This document shows, piece by piece, positions 27,126 through 35,184 of a stretch of DNA of 64,000 nt. The notes beneath the pieces were generated by a model. That model did no database searches. It saw only the letters and a program-made list of their open reading frames with translations, and had not been told where the DNA came from. Each line of letters begins with the position of its first letter. The first letter of the stretch is position 1. The stretch is from an uncultured Clostridia bacterium (GTDB taxonomy: Bacteria > Bacillota_A > Clostridia > TANB77 > CAG-508): assembly GCA_944393405.1 (NCBI GenBank), contig CALYAC010000007.1:43666-107665 (forward strand). The letters run 5' to 3'. Both the position numbers and the translations under genes were made by a program.

Positions 27126-27791
27126 ATGAAAAAAATATCTACTTTTTTTAGATCATCATATTTTAAACGTTTTATTATTGTTTTAATTTTATTTAGTTTT
27201 TTTGTTTTTATTTCTGCTGTTTCTTATGTTAGTGCTGTCTCTAAAGATATATCCGATAGTGTATTTAGATTACATGTAATTGCGAATAGCGATAGTAAAG
27301 AAGACCAAAATTTAAAATACCTTGTAAGAGATGCTATTTTAAAATATATGAATGAAATCTCAATAAATTGCTCATCTAAAGAAGAGGTTATTAATATTAT
27401 AGAAGATCATAAAGATGAATTTTATCAAATTGCTAAAAATACAATAAATAAAAATGGGTATGATTATTCAGTAAATATTTCTATAGGAAATTTTAATTTT
27501 CCTACAAAAACTTATGGTGATATTTCATTACCTGCTGGATATTATGATGCTTTAAAAATAGAAATCGGAAACGCATCTGGACAAAATTGGTGGTGCGTAA
27601 TGTTTCCTCCATTATGCTTTGTAGATGTATCATCTGGTGTTGTACCAGATGAGTCAAAACAAATCATGCAAGATAATCTAACAGATGAGGAATATAAATT
27701 AATTAGTGATGATGAATCTTCAGACATTAAATTTAAATTTAGTTTAGTTGAATTTTTCAAAAATATTAATTTTGCTAAGGTTTCGGATTAG
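27126..27791 (+). CDS. spoIIR: Stage II sporulation protein R
   Basis: A 221-residue exported signalling protein. In Bacillus it is made in the forespore and triggers SpoIIGA cleavage of pro-sigma-E in the mother cell. Visible features are an N-terminal hydrophobic segment, the family signature SVFRLHVIANSDSKEDQNLKY, then LPAGYYDALKIEIGN and NWWCVMFPPLCFVD. The ATG at 27126 is preferred because GGAGG sits 5-6 bases upstream; the in-frame ATG at 27114 overlaps that site. Its presence shows that the organism is an endospore former or descends from one. Confidence 0.95.
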   Translation: MKKISTFFRSSYFKRFIIVLILFSFFVFISAVSYVSAVSKDISDSVFRLHVIANSDSKEDQNLKYLVRDAILKYMNEISINCSSKEEVINIIEDHKDEFYQIAKNTINKNGYDYSVNISIGNFNFPTKTYGDISLPAGYYDALKIEIGNASGQNWWCVMFPPLCFVDVSSGVVPDESKQIMQDNLTDEEYKLISDDESSDIKFKFSLVEFFKNINFAKVSD

Positions 27792-27874
27792 ATATATTTA
27801 CTATATATCGCTATATAACTATGTTTTTTTAGTAGTATTGTATTTTATAAAAAAGTATGGTATATATATTAGAT

Positions 27875-27897
27875 AGAGTTTAATTTTATTAAACTCT
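27875..27897 (+). terminator. Terminator of spoIIR
   Basis: A 10-bp stem (27875-27884 with 27888-27897), a 3-base loop and a T-rich tail lie 84 bases after the spoIIR stop. Confidence 0.65.
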
Positions 27898-27983
27898 TCT
27901 TTTAATTTAAATAATAATTTAATAAGATTCATTAAAATATATAGATATATTAAATATATACATTAATCATGGAGGGGAATAAT

Positions 27984-29243
27984 TTGGAAAAATTAGTAAT
28001 AACTGGAGGTACTAGATTAAAAGGAGAAGTAGTAATAAGTGGAGCAAAAAATGCAGCTGTAGCAATATTACCTGCAACTCTATTATTAAAAGGTATATAT
28101 ACAATTAGTAACTTACCAAATATTAGTGATGTAAAAATCACTTGTGATATTTTACAAGATCTAGGAGCAAAAATCACTTGGAATTCACGTAACGAAATAA
28201 TAATTGATACACGTGATATTGATGGTAAAGAAGCTCCTATAGATAAAACAAGTAAATTCAGAGCATCATATTATATAATAGGTTCAATGCTTGGCAGATG
28301 TGGTCAAATAGAAGTTGGTTTGCCTGGTGGTTGTAATCTAGGTGCAAGACCAATTGATCAACATATTAAAGGATTTGAAGCTTTAGGTGCTAAAGTAGAA
28401 GTTGGTCAAGGTAAAATTTCCGCTAAAGCCAAAAAACTAGTAGGTACATCTATTTATATGGACGTAGTTTCAGTTGGTGCTACAATTAATATAATGTTAG
28501 CAAGTGTTTTAGCCGAAGGTACTACGACAATTGATAATGCTGCAAAAGAACCTCATATAGTTGATGTTGCAAACTTTTTAAATACAATGGGTGCAGATAT
28601 TCGTGGTGCTGGTACAGATGTTATTAAAATCAATGGAGTTAAAGAATTAAAACACGAAGGTTCATATTCAATAGTTCCTGATCAAATAGAAGCTGGAACT
28701 TTTATGGCTGCAGCCGTAGCAACGAGAGGCGATATAATTATTAAAAATTGTATCCCAGAACATTTAGATTGCATTACTGCTAAAATATTAGAAATCGGAG
28801 GACATGTTGAAGAACAAGGTGACTCAATTAGAGTTTGGTCTAACAAGCGTCCAAATAAGGCAAATATAAAAACTCTTCCTTATCCTGGATTTCCTACAGA
28901 TATGCAACCTCAAATGGGAGTTGTTCTATCACTTGCTGATGGTACAAGCATAATAAATGAAAGTATTTGGGAATCTAGATTTCAATATACAAATGAATTA
29001 AATAATATGGGAGCACATATCACAGCTCAAGGAAAAACAGCAATTGTAGAAGGTGTTAAAGAATTATCAGGAGCTCCTGTTTATGCAAGTGATTTAAGAG
29101 CTGGTGCGGCTTTACTTATTGCTGGAATTGTAGCTAAAGGTACAACGGAATTATATAATATCAATCATATTGATAGAGGTTATGAACAAATAGAAGAAAA
29201 ATTCAGAAAACTTGGAGCTAATATTCTAAGAATTAATGAATAG
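27984..29243 (+). CDS. murA: UDP-N-acetylglucosamine 1-carboxyvinyltransferase
   Basis: A cytoplasmic enzyme transferring enolpyruvate from PEP to UDP-GlcNAc, the first committed step of peptidoglycan synthesis. The GAKNAA motif near the N-terminus, the catalytic Cys loop LPGGCNLGARPIDQHIKGFE and the C-terminal DLRAGAALLIAG match the family; about 419 residues is the usual length. The best ribosome site, GGAGGGG, lies just before a TTG at 27984, giving MEKLVITGG. An ATG at 27969 has no site upstream and overlaps it. It heads a cluster with walJ and rlmH, with gaps of 11 and 24 bases. Confidence 0.95.
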   Translation: MEKLVITGGTRLKGEVVISGAKNAAVAILPATLLLKGIYTISNLPNISDVKITCDILQDLGAKITWNSRNEIIIDTRDIDGKEAPIDKTSKFRASYYIIGSMLGRCGQIEVGLPGGCNLGARPIDQHIKGFEALGAKVEVGQGKISAKAKKLVGTSIYMDVVSVGATINIMLASVLAEGTTTIDNAAKEPHIVDVANFLNTMGADIRGAGTDVIKINGVKELKHEGSYSIVPDQIEAGTFMAAAVATRGDIIIKNCIPEHLDCITAKILEIGGHVEEQGDSIRVWSNKRPNKANIKTLPYPGFPTDMQPQMGVVLSLADGTSIINESIWESRFQYTNELNNMGAHITAQGKTAIVEGVKELSGAPVYASDLRAGAALLIAGIVAKGTTELYNINHIDRGYEQIEEKFRKLGANILRINE

Positions 29244-29254
29244 TAGAGGTAATT

Positions 29255-30046
29255 ATGTTTAAATTTTATAGTTTATATAGTGGAAGTTCTGGTAATTGTT
29301 TGTTAGTAGAAACTTCTAATACTAAAGTTTTAATAGATGCTGGTGAAAGTGCAAAGAAAATTTCTTCTGCGCTTTCTTCTATTGATATTGATCCATTAGA
29401 TATAAATGCAATTTTAGTTACTCACGAACATTCTGATCATGTTAAAGGTTTAGGAACATTTTCTAAAAAGTATAATATACCTGTTTATGCTAATTCTAAG
29501 ACTTGGGATGCAATGGAAGAACAATCTGTAAAAATTAGTTCTGATAATATAAAGAAATTTACTATAGAAGAAAATTTCGAAATAGGTGATTTAAAAATTC
29601 ATCCATTTAAAATACCTCATGACGCAGCCAATCCTTGTGGATTTAATATTTTTAGTGATAATAGAAAAATAAGTATTGCAACAGATATAGGACATATGAC
29701 ATCAAATATTATACATAAATTAGAAGATAGTTCATTTATATTATTAGAGTCAAATTATGATCCTAATATTTTAAAATGTTCTTCATATCCATATCTTCTA
29801 AAAAAGAGAATAGCTGGACCTAATGGACATTTACCAAATGAAGAAGCTGGTAAAACTATTTCTTTTTTAGCTAATAGTGGCTTGGAATCTGTAATGCTTG
29901 GACATTTAAGTAAAGAAAATAATTTTCCAGAATTAGCCTATAAAACTGTTGTAGATGAATTAATACAAAATAATTATAACGAAAACTCTTTAAAAATATC
30001 AGTAGCTAAAAGAGATTCTTTATCTATTCAAGAAATTATAAATTAA
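29255..30046 (+). CDS. walJ: Metallo-beta-lactamase fold hydrolase of the WalJ/YycJ family
   Basis: A 263-residue cytoplasmic protein with the metal-binding motif THEHSDHVKG, upstream SGSSGNCLLVE and IDAGESAKK, and downstream THE-independent ligands in TDIGH and LGHLSKEN. The N-terminal YSLYSGSSGNC is typical of YycJ/WalJ, a family linked to coordination of cell division with replication and to DNA repair. Here it lies between murA and rlmH rather than beside walKR; rlmH often neighbours this family in Firmicutes, which supports the call. Confidence 0.88.
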   Translation: MFKFYSLYSGSSGNCLLVETSNTKVLIDAGESAKKISSALSSIDIDPLDINAILVTHEHSDHVKGLGTFSKKYNIPVYANSKTWDAMEEQSVKISSDNIKKFTIEENFEIGDLKIHPFKIPHDAANPCGFNIFSDNRKISIATDIGHMTSNIIHKLEDSSFILLESNYDPNILKCSSYPYLLKKRIAGPNGHLPNEEAGKTISFLANSGLESVMLGHLSKENNFPELAYKTVVDELIQNNYNENSLKISVAKRDSLSIQEIIN

Positions 30047-30070
30047 ATATTTTTTAATATAGGTGATATT

Positions 30071-30547
30071 ATGCTAAATATAAATATTGTATGTATAGGA
30101 AAAATTAAAGAAAAATATTTAAAAGATGCAATTGAAGAATATTCTAAAAGATTATCAAAATATTGTAAATTAAATATTATAGAAATACCGGATGAACCAA
30201 TTCCATCAAATTTAAATAATAAAATATCTGAAAATATAAAAAATACTGAAGGTAAAAAAATCTTAAACAATATTAAAAACACCTATGCCATATCATTAGA
30301 TTTAAAAGGGAATGAAATTTCTTCCGAATCATTTGCAAAAAAAATTGAAAATATATCATTACAAAGTAGCTCTATAACATTTATCATAGGTGGCTCTTTA
30401 GGACTATCATCAGAAGTTACTAGTACATCTAATGAACTTATATGTTTTTCTAAAATGACGTTTCCACATCAATTAATACGAGTATTTTTATTAGAGCAAT
30501 TATTTAGAGCTTTTAAAATTAATAATAATGAAACTTATCATAGATAA
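30071..30547 (+). CDS. rlmH: 23S rRNA (pseudouridine-1915-N3)-methyltransferase
   Basis: A 158-residue SPOUT-class methyltransferase that modifies helix 69 of 23S rRNA. VCIGKIKEKYLKDAIEEY at the N-terminus, the S-adenosylmethionine site FIIGGSLGLSSEV and the C-terminal knot FPHQLIRVFLLEQLFRAFKI are diagnostic. Full length. It is the last gene of the murA cluster, and its stop codon lies inside the terminator stem. Confidence 0.96.
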   Translation: MLNINIVCIGKIKEKYLKDAIEEYSKRLSKYCKLNIIEIPDEPIPSNLNNKISENIKNTEGKKILNNIKNTYAISLDLKGNEISSESFAKKIENISLQSSSITFIIGGSLGLSSEVTSTSNELICFSKMTFPHQLIRVFLLEQLFRAFKINNNETYHR

Positions 30548-30585
30548 ATATATAATTTTTTTGAATTATATATTTATTTTTTATT
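30544..30585 (+). terminator. Terminator of the murA-walJ-rlmH cluster
   Basis: A 14-bp A/T stem (30544-30557 with 30564-30577), a 6-base loop and a T-run. The remaining 340 bases to 30925 hold no open frame over 20 codons. The only structure seen there is a 13-base inverted repeat (30649-30661 and 30830-30842) and a short G-rich spot at 30807-30813. Confidence 0.7.
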
Positions 30586-30925
30586 TTTAATACTTCTCAT
30601 ATATATAATTACACTTGTTCATTTGTTATTTATTATTTATATAAACAATTGTAGAGGAAATAAAAATATAAATTTTAATATGATTTATGAAATATTTAAG
30701 AAATTAATACATTAATGAAAATGAAATATTTTGAATTAAATATGAGGATTTATATAACATATCAGAACTATATTTATTAATTATTTACTTTTTTAAATTT
30801 TCTTTTCGGGGGCGAAATAATTAAAAAGAATTTCCTCTACAAGATTAAAATCTTTAATTTAGACTATTAATTGAACTAATTTTTATATATTCTAATCCCC
30901 TTTTTCTTAAATGTCAACAAAAACT

Positions 30926-31447
30926 CTATGACAATATTCGACAAATTACAACTGATGCTATCATACCAGCTATATCTGCAGCTAAAGCTGCTATTAAAAC
31001 ACCCCTTGTCTTTTTTATTCCTACACAACTAGTATAAATTGCAATAGTATAGAATGTTGTTTCTGTGGATCCCATTATTACTGATGTAATCATACCTATT
31101 AAAGTATCCACTCCGTAGTTATTCATGATATCTACTGCAACAGCCATTGAAGCACTTCCAGAAATAGGTCTTAATAGAGCTAATGGCATAACTTGACTTG
31201 GAAATTCTATAAAATTTGTAAATGGCGTTAAAATCTTTACTATAAAATCAATTATCCCTGAGCTCCTTAGTAATCCAATAGCCAAAAAAATTCCAAGTAA
31301 TGTTGGAAACATTTTGAATACTATTTCTACTCCTTCCTTTGCTCCTTTAATAAAAATATCAAAAGACTTCTTTTTCTCTCTTACTCCATATATAACAATT
31401 AATATTATCGTTAATGGAATTGCTAAACTAGATATATAATTAACCAT
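30926..31447 (-). CDS. spmB: Spore maturation protein B
   Basis: A 173-residue integral membrane protein of the nucleoside-recognition (gate) domain group, needed in Bacillus for full dehydration of the spore core. Several membrane helices and the motifs FPTLLGIFLAIGLLRSSG, RPISGSASMAV and MGSTETTFYTIAIY are characteristic. Its start overlaps the end of spmA by 8 bases. Confidence 0.93.
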   Translation of the reverse strand: MVNYISSLAIPLTIILIVIYGVREKKKSFDIFIKGAKEGVEIVFKMFPTLLGIFLAIGLLRSSGIIDFIVKILTPFTNFIEFPSQVMPLALLRPISGSASMAVAVDIMNNYGVDTLIGMITSVIMGSTETTFYTIAIYTSCVGIKKTRGVLIAALAADIAGMIASVVICRILS

Positions 31448-32033
31448 TTATCTTCCTTCTTATTAAGATTTTTACAAAAAATATACCAACTAAAGCTGCT
31501 ACAATACTAGAAACCCAAACTGGTATAATTATTGATGTAGGATTATTTGAATCAAGTGATGTTCTTATTGCAATTACATTTGTTGGTATTAGTTGTAGTG
31601 AAGCTGTATTTAATAATATAAACATCATCATAGAATTAGATAATTCTTCTTTTTTATCATTGCTTTCTTGCATTGTTTTCATTGCCTTAATTCCTAGCGG
31701 TGTAGCGGCATTTCCTAATCCTAATATATTTGCTATTAAATTTATCGAAATTTCCTGATTTGCTTTTATATTATTTTTTAACTCCGGAAATAATCTTTTT
31801 ACAAGAGGTTTTAACATATTAGTAAGTTTATTTATCAATGTTGTGTTTTTTGCAATCTCCATTATTCCATTCCAAAGACTAATTGTACCTAAAAAAGTTA
31901 TAGATAATTCTACTGCACTTTCCAAAGATTCAAATATTCCACTATTTATATCATTAATTTTTCCATTAATTATTCCATAAATAACTGATATAATAATAAA
32001 AACTGGCCATAATATATTTAACATTAATTTCAC
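31440..32033 (-). CDS. spmA: Spore maturation protein A
   Basis: A 197-residue integral membrane protein, partner of SpmB. Motifs LGTISLWNGIMEIA, NILGLGNAATPLGIKAM and LLNTASLQLIPTNVIAIR are characteristic. Full length. Transcribed before spmB with a short overlap, and divergent from abrB across a region holding Spo0A-type boxes. Confidence 0.93.
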   Translation of the reverse strand: MKLMLNILWPVFIIISVIYGIINGKINDINSGIFESLESAVELSITFLGTISLWNGIMEIAKNTTLINKLTNMLKPLVKRLFPELKNNIKANQEISINLIANILGLGNAATPLGIKAMKTMQESNDKKEELSNSMMMFILLNTASLQLIPTNVIAIRTSLDSNNPTSIIIPVWVSSIVAALVGIFFVKILIRRKING

Positions 32034-32082
32034 CTATTTAATACTATTCATAATTTAATATTTTTATTACTCTTATATGTTT

Positions 32083-32165
32083 TGTCGAATGATTTTACTA
32101 GTTTATTTTCCCATTTTCTTGCGTTTTATATCGAATTATGCTATTATAATTATAGATTTGTCGAA
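32083..32165 (+). promoter_or_regulatory. abrB promoter with two Spo0A-type boxes
   Basis: TTTTGTCGAA occurs with its TGTCGAA core at 32083-32089 and again at 32159-32165, in the same direction. A TATAAT hexamer at 32145-32150 lies between them, so the second box sits at the expected transcription start. In Bacillus, phosphorylated Spo0A binds such boxes just downstream of the abrB promoter and represses it. Confidence 0.7.
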
Positions 32166-32196
32166 TTTTATTATTTTTATTATAGGGGAGGAATTT

Positions 32197-32445
32197 ATGA
32201 AATCAACAGGAATTGTTAGACGAGTTGATGAACTTGGTCGAGTTGTTATTCCAATTGAAATACGTAATAAATTTGGAATTGCTGAAAAAGATCCAATTGA
32301 AATATATGTAGAAGGTTCTAATATCGTTTTAAAAAAACATGAGCAAAGTTGTATATTTTGCGGAAATACAAAAAATTTAACAGAATATAAAGGAAAATTA
32401 GTTTGTGATAAATGTACTTCACAACTATCAAAGAATAATAATTAA
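32197..32445 (+). CDS. abrB: AbrB-family transition-state regulator
   Basis: An 82-residue DNA-binding protein with the swapped-hairpin AbrB domain: STGIVRRVDELGRVVIPIEI at residues 3-22. The C-terminal half has a CIFCG...CDKC four-Cys arrangement, common in clostridial AbrB proteins and possibly metal-binding. The ATG at 32197 follows GGGGAGG; the longer open frame to 32077 runs through the promoter and is not coding. In Bacillus AbrB represses biofilm matrix genes including tapA-sipW-tasA, so a link with the surface locus in this window is plausible. Confidence 0.92.
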   Translation: MKSTGIVRRVDELGRVVIPIEIRNKFGIAEKDPIEIYVEGSNIVLKKHEQSCIFCGNTKNLTEYKGKLVCDKCTSQLSKNNN

Positions 32446-32457
32446 TCTTACATCATA

Positions 32458-32492
32458 AAAAACTTCTAAGTATAGCACTTAGAAGTTTTTAT
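32458..32492. terminator. Bidirectional terminator between abrB and rsmI
   Basis: A 14-bp stem (32458-32471 with 32477-32490), a 5-base loop and T-runs on both strands lie between convergent genes. Confidence 0.85.
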
Positions 32493-33320
32493 TTATATAA
32501 ACATTTTATAAATATCATTTTTAGGTACATTTTTATTTTTAGCAATTTGTTTTATTATTTCTTTCTTTTCCATTCCATTATTTTTATAATATTCATACTG
32601 TTCTTCAATACTTTTTTCTTTTATATCAAAATCATCTTTTACTACATTATCATTCATATCCAGTAGTATTATATATTCACCTTTTGGTTCATTAATTTCT
32701 GAAATAATATCTGAAATTTTTCCTCTTTTAAACTCCTCATGTATTTTAGTTAGTTCCTTAGCTATAACGCAATTAATATCTCCAACATTACTTAATATAT
32801 CTTCTAATGTTTTTATTAATTTATGAGGTGCCTCATATAATATTATCGTCTTATTTTCTTTTTTTATATTATCAAATACATTCTTTCTATTCTTCTTATT
32901 TAATGGTAAAAAACCATAAAATGAAAATTCTTTAGTATTAAGACCTGAAGCTATTAAAGCATTTATTAATGCGCATGCACCAGGAATTGGTATTACCTCA
33001 ATATTGTTTTTTATAGTTTCCTTTACAATTTCTTCTCCTGGATCGGATATTCCTGGTGTACCTGCATCTGTTATTATAGCAATATTTTCTCCTTTTAATA
33101 ATTTATTTATTAATAATTCTGTTTTTATTTCTTCGTTATGTCTATGATAACTTATTAAAGGTTTATTTATTTCGTAATAATTCAATAATTTTAAACTATG
33201 TCTTGTGTCTTCAGCTGCTATAACATCAACATTTTTTAAAATATTAATAGCTCTATATGTTATATCATCTAAATTTCCAATCGGTGTAGCTACTAAATAT
33301 AACTTTCCTAACATAAACAT
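32493..33320 (-). CDS. rsmI: 16S rRNA (cytidine-1402-2'-O)-methyltransferase
   Basis: A 275-residue tetrapyrrole-methylase-fold enzyme that methylates C1402 in the decoding site of 16S rRNA. LYLVATPIGNLDDITYRA, AAEDTRHS, TDAGTPGISDPG and IPGACALINALIASG are the family motifs. The gene overlaps the previous one by one base (TAATG), indicating coupled translation. Confidence 0.95.
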   Translation of the reverse strand: MFMLGKLYLVATPIGNLDDITYRAINILKNVDVIAAEDTRHSLKLLNYYEINKPLISYHRHNEEIKTELLINKLLKGENIAIITDAGTPGISDPGEEIVKETIKNNIEVIPIPGACALINALIASGLNTKEFSFYGFLPLNKKNRKNVFDNIKKENKTIILYEAPHKLIKTLEDILSNVGDINCVIAKELTKIHEEFKRGKISDIISEINEPKGEYIILLDMNDNVVKDDFDIKEKSIEEQYEYYKNNGMEKKEIIKQIAKNKNVPKNDIYKMFI

Positions 33321-34063
33321 TATTTCCTTTCTTTATTGTAAATTTCATATATTTCATCTGTGTATTGCCCTTTTTCATCATAAATGATCAAAGGTTTTTC
33401 AATCTTTAGAAAAGGTTTAGCATTTTTTATTGCTTTTACTAAAACAAGATTAGCTTCTTTATTAATATTAGAATGTACAAATCTAATTTTTTTTGGCTCT
33501 ATTTTATATTTTCTCATCAGTTCAATTATATCCGCCAACCTTTCTGGTCTATGAACCATATATAAAGCTCCCTTATCTTTTAATAAAAATTTAGTAATTT
33601 TTATAAAGTCTTCTAAATTTGCACTATACTCATGTCTTGATATGAACTTGTATTTGTTTTCATTTATTTTTCCAGTTTCTAGTTTTTTATATGGTGGGTT
33701 TGTTACTATAAAGTCTAAACTTTCCCTAGATATACTATTTTCAATATTCTTTATATTAGAATTAATTATTTCTATTCTTTCTTCTAAAGAATTTAGCTTA
33801 ACGCTTCTTCTGGCCATATCTGCCACATCACTTTGTATCTCTATCCCGTAAATTTTCTTCAACTTAGTTTTTGAACTTAACAATATGCTAATTATTCCTG
33901 TTCCTGTTCCTAAATCGGCACCCATAGAATTATTCTTTATATCTTTTGCAAAATCAGAAATAATAACACTATCAATTCCAAAGCAGAATCCTTCTTTATT
34001 TTGAATTATTTTTAAATTTTTATATTCTAAATCATCTATTCTTTCATTTTCTTTTAATATCAT
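33320..34063 (-). CDS. trmN6: tRNA1(Val) (adenine-37-N6)-methyltransferase-like protein
   Basis: A 247-residue SAM-dependent methyltransferase: GADLGTGTGIISILLS at the SAM site and the N6-adenine motif NPPYKK. GFCFGIDSVIISDFA near the N-terminus is typical of the YfiC/TrmN6 group, which in Firmicutes is usually followed by a GIY-YIG protein or rsmI. Here it directly precedes rsmI. The ATG at 34063 with GAGGG upstream is preferred to the GTG at 34066. The exact base modified is inferred from family. Confidence 0.85.
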   Translation of the reverse strand: MILKENERIDDLEYKNLKIIQNKEGFCFGIDSVIISDFAKDIKNNSMGADLGTGTGIISILLSSKTKLKKIYGIEIQSDVADMARRSVKLNSLEERIEIINSNIKNIENSISRESLDFIVTNPPYKKLETGKINENKYKFISRHEYSANLEDFIKITKFLLKDKGALYMVHRPERLADIIELMRKYKIEPKKIRFVHSNINKEANLVLVKAIKNAKPFLKIEKPLIIYDEKGQYTDEIYEIYNKERK

Positions 34064-34159
34064 CACTTTTTCCCTCTTCTTTACATATAATATTATATAT
34101 TAATTTACCCATTAAATCAATTTATCTTAAAATTATATTTTAGAAAGGTATGTGAATTC

Positions 34160-34309
34160 ATGAAAAATAAACATGATAAAAAAAATTTATCTAAAAATTT
34201 ATTAATAAAAAAAGAAAATGCTATTTCTTCTTTATTTGAAGTCGAGCACTTTCTATGTAATTTTAAAAAGATATGTAATACCTTATCTCTTTATAAAATT
34301 TTAAAATAA
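34160..34309 (+). CDS. Possible small basic protein, 49 residues
   Basis: A 49-codon frame, MKNKHDKKNLSKNLLIKKEN at its start, ends 3 bases before the convergent GerMN gene stop. AGAAAGG lies 11 bases before the ATG, somewhat far. There is no promoter or family match I can name, so this could be spurious. Confidence 0.3.
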   Translation: MKNKHDKKNLSKNLLIKKENAISSLFEVEHFLCNFKKICNTLSLYKILK

Positions 34310-34312
34310 TAA

Positions 34313-34942
34313 TTAATCATTTATAGTATTCTTTTCATTTAACGAATTAAGATTATTTTCTATGTTATTCTCTATATTATTTTCTTCTTTTTTTATAACA
34401 ACAAAAGGATCGTCAAATTTAATTAAATTATCTTTAAAAGCCATATCTTCTTTTCCATCAATTAATATTTTTACAGAATTCACTTCAGTAAGATTAGTCA
34501 TAGTATTTACTATAGAATAAATAGTAATACTTTCTTTATTCTCTCCTCCCTCATGATTTTCTATAAATTCTTTTGATAAATCCAAGTAAAGTATATCTCT
34601 TTTTAGCTCTGCTTTATTAATTTTTGTTCCTTCTGGGATTGTTTTTACAAGCTTTTGATTTTCTGGACCTGCTATTAATAACTCCATTAATTTTTGATAT
34701 GGATTCTGTAATAATTCCTTTGCATCTATTATTCTCCCTTCTGATGATAATTCCTTTGTATCATTATTATAAAAATATAATGATACAATTGTCTGTCTCA
34801 TTTGTTCTTCCGATATTTCTTCTTCTGGTACAATTTCTTTACTCTCTTCTATTTTTTTATTATTAATTATAAAATATCCTCCTATTATTCCTCCTATCAA
34901 TAAAAAAACTATAATTAAAACAATTATTTTTCTCTTTTTCAT
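34313..34942 (-). CDS. GerMN domain protein (sporulation/germination)
   Basis: A 209-residue protein with an N-terminal membrane segment (5-26) and an extracytoplasmic GerMN domain: TIVSLYFYNNDTKELSSEGR, LLIAGPENQKLVKTIPEGTK, LYLDLSKEFIENH and NSVKILIDGKE. GerMN proteins occur in spore cortex and germination systems such as GerM. The tail is rich in Glu and Asn. It has no lipobox Cys. It adds to the sporulation genes of this window. Confidence 0.85.
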   Translation of the reverse strand: MKKRKIIVLIIVFLLIGGIIGGYFIINNKKIEESKEIVPEEEISEEQMRQTIVSLYFYNNDTKELSSEGRIIDAKELLQNPYQKLMELLIAGPENQKLVKTIPEGTKINKAELKRDILYLDLSKEFIENHEGGENKESITIYSIVNTMTNLTEVNSVKILIDGKEDMAFKDNLIKFDDPFVVIKKEENNIENNIENNLNSLNEKNTIND

Positions 34943-35064
34943 ACTCTCTCTCCTCTCTTTTATCTATCATATATTATTATAGACAAGTACTTTTTAGAAC
35001 CCTCATTCAGTTAAAATTTTTATATCTTTTTTTATTTACATTTTTCTCTTGTTTTTTCTATGTT

Positions 35065-35121
35065 TTATCCACATTTTGCACATATTTTCCATTTGACAAA
35101 TTGCCTATTTCCGTATACAAT
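35065..35121 (+). promoter_or_regulatory. Sigma-A promoter of the activase gene, with DnaA box upstream
   Basis: TTGACA (35093-35098) and TACAAT (35116-35121) have a 17-base spacer, a near-perfect promoter. A perfect DnaA box TTATCCACA lies at 35065-35073, 20 bases upstream of the -35 hexamer. Confidence 0.75.
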
Positions 35122-35184
35122 AAAGGCTGTATTATTAGATATAAACCTAGTCATATTTTGGTTTACGAAAGGATTTGATTTTAT

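Noticed and set aside
30649..30842. 13-base inverted repeat as ends of a small mobile element
   Set aside because: Nothing between the arms resembles an element, no target duplication was seen, and a chance match in A/T-rich DNA is possible.
32077..32196. N-terminal extension of AbrB
   Set aside because: It reads through the promoter and Spo0A boxes and precedes a strong ribosome site and the conserved AbrB start.
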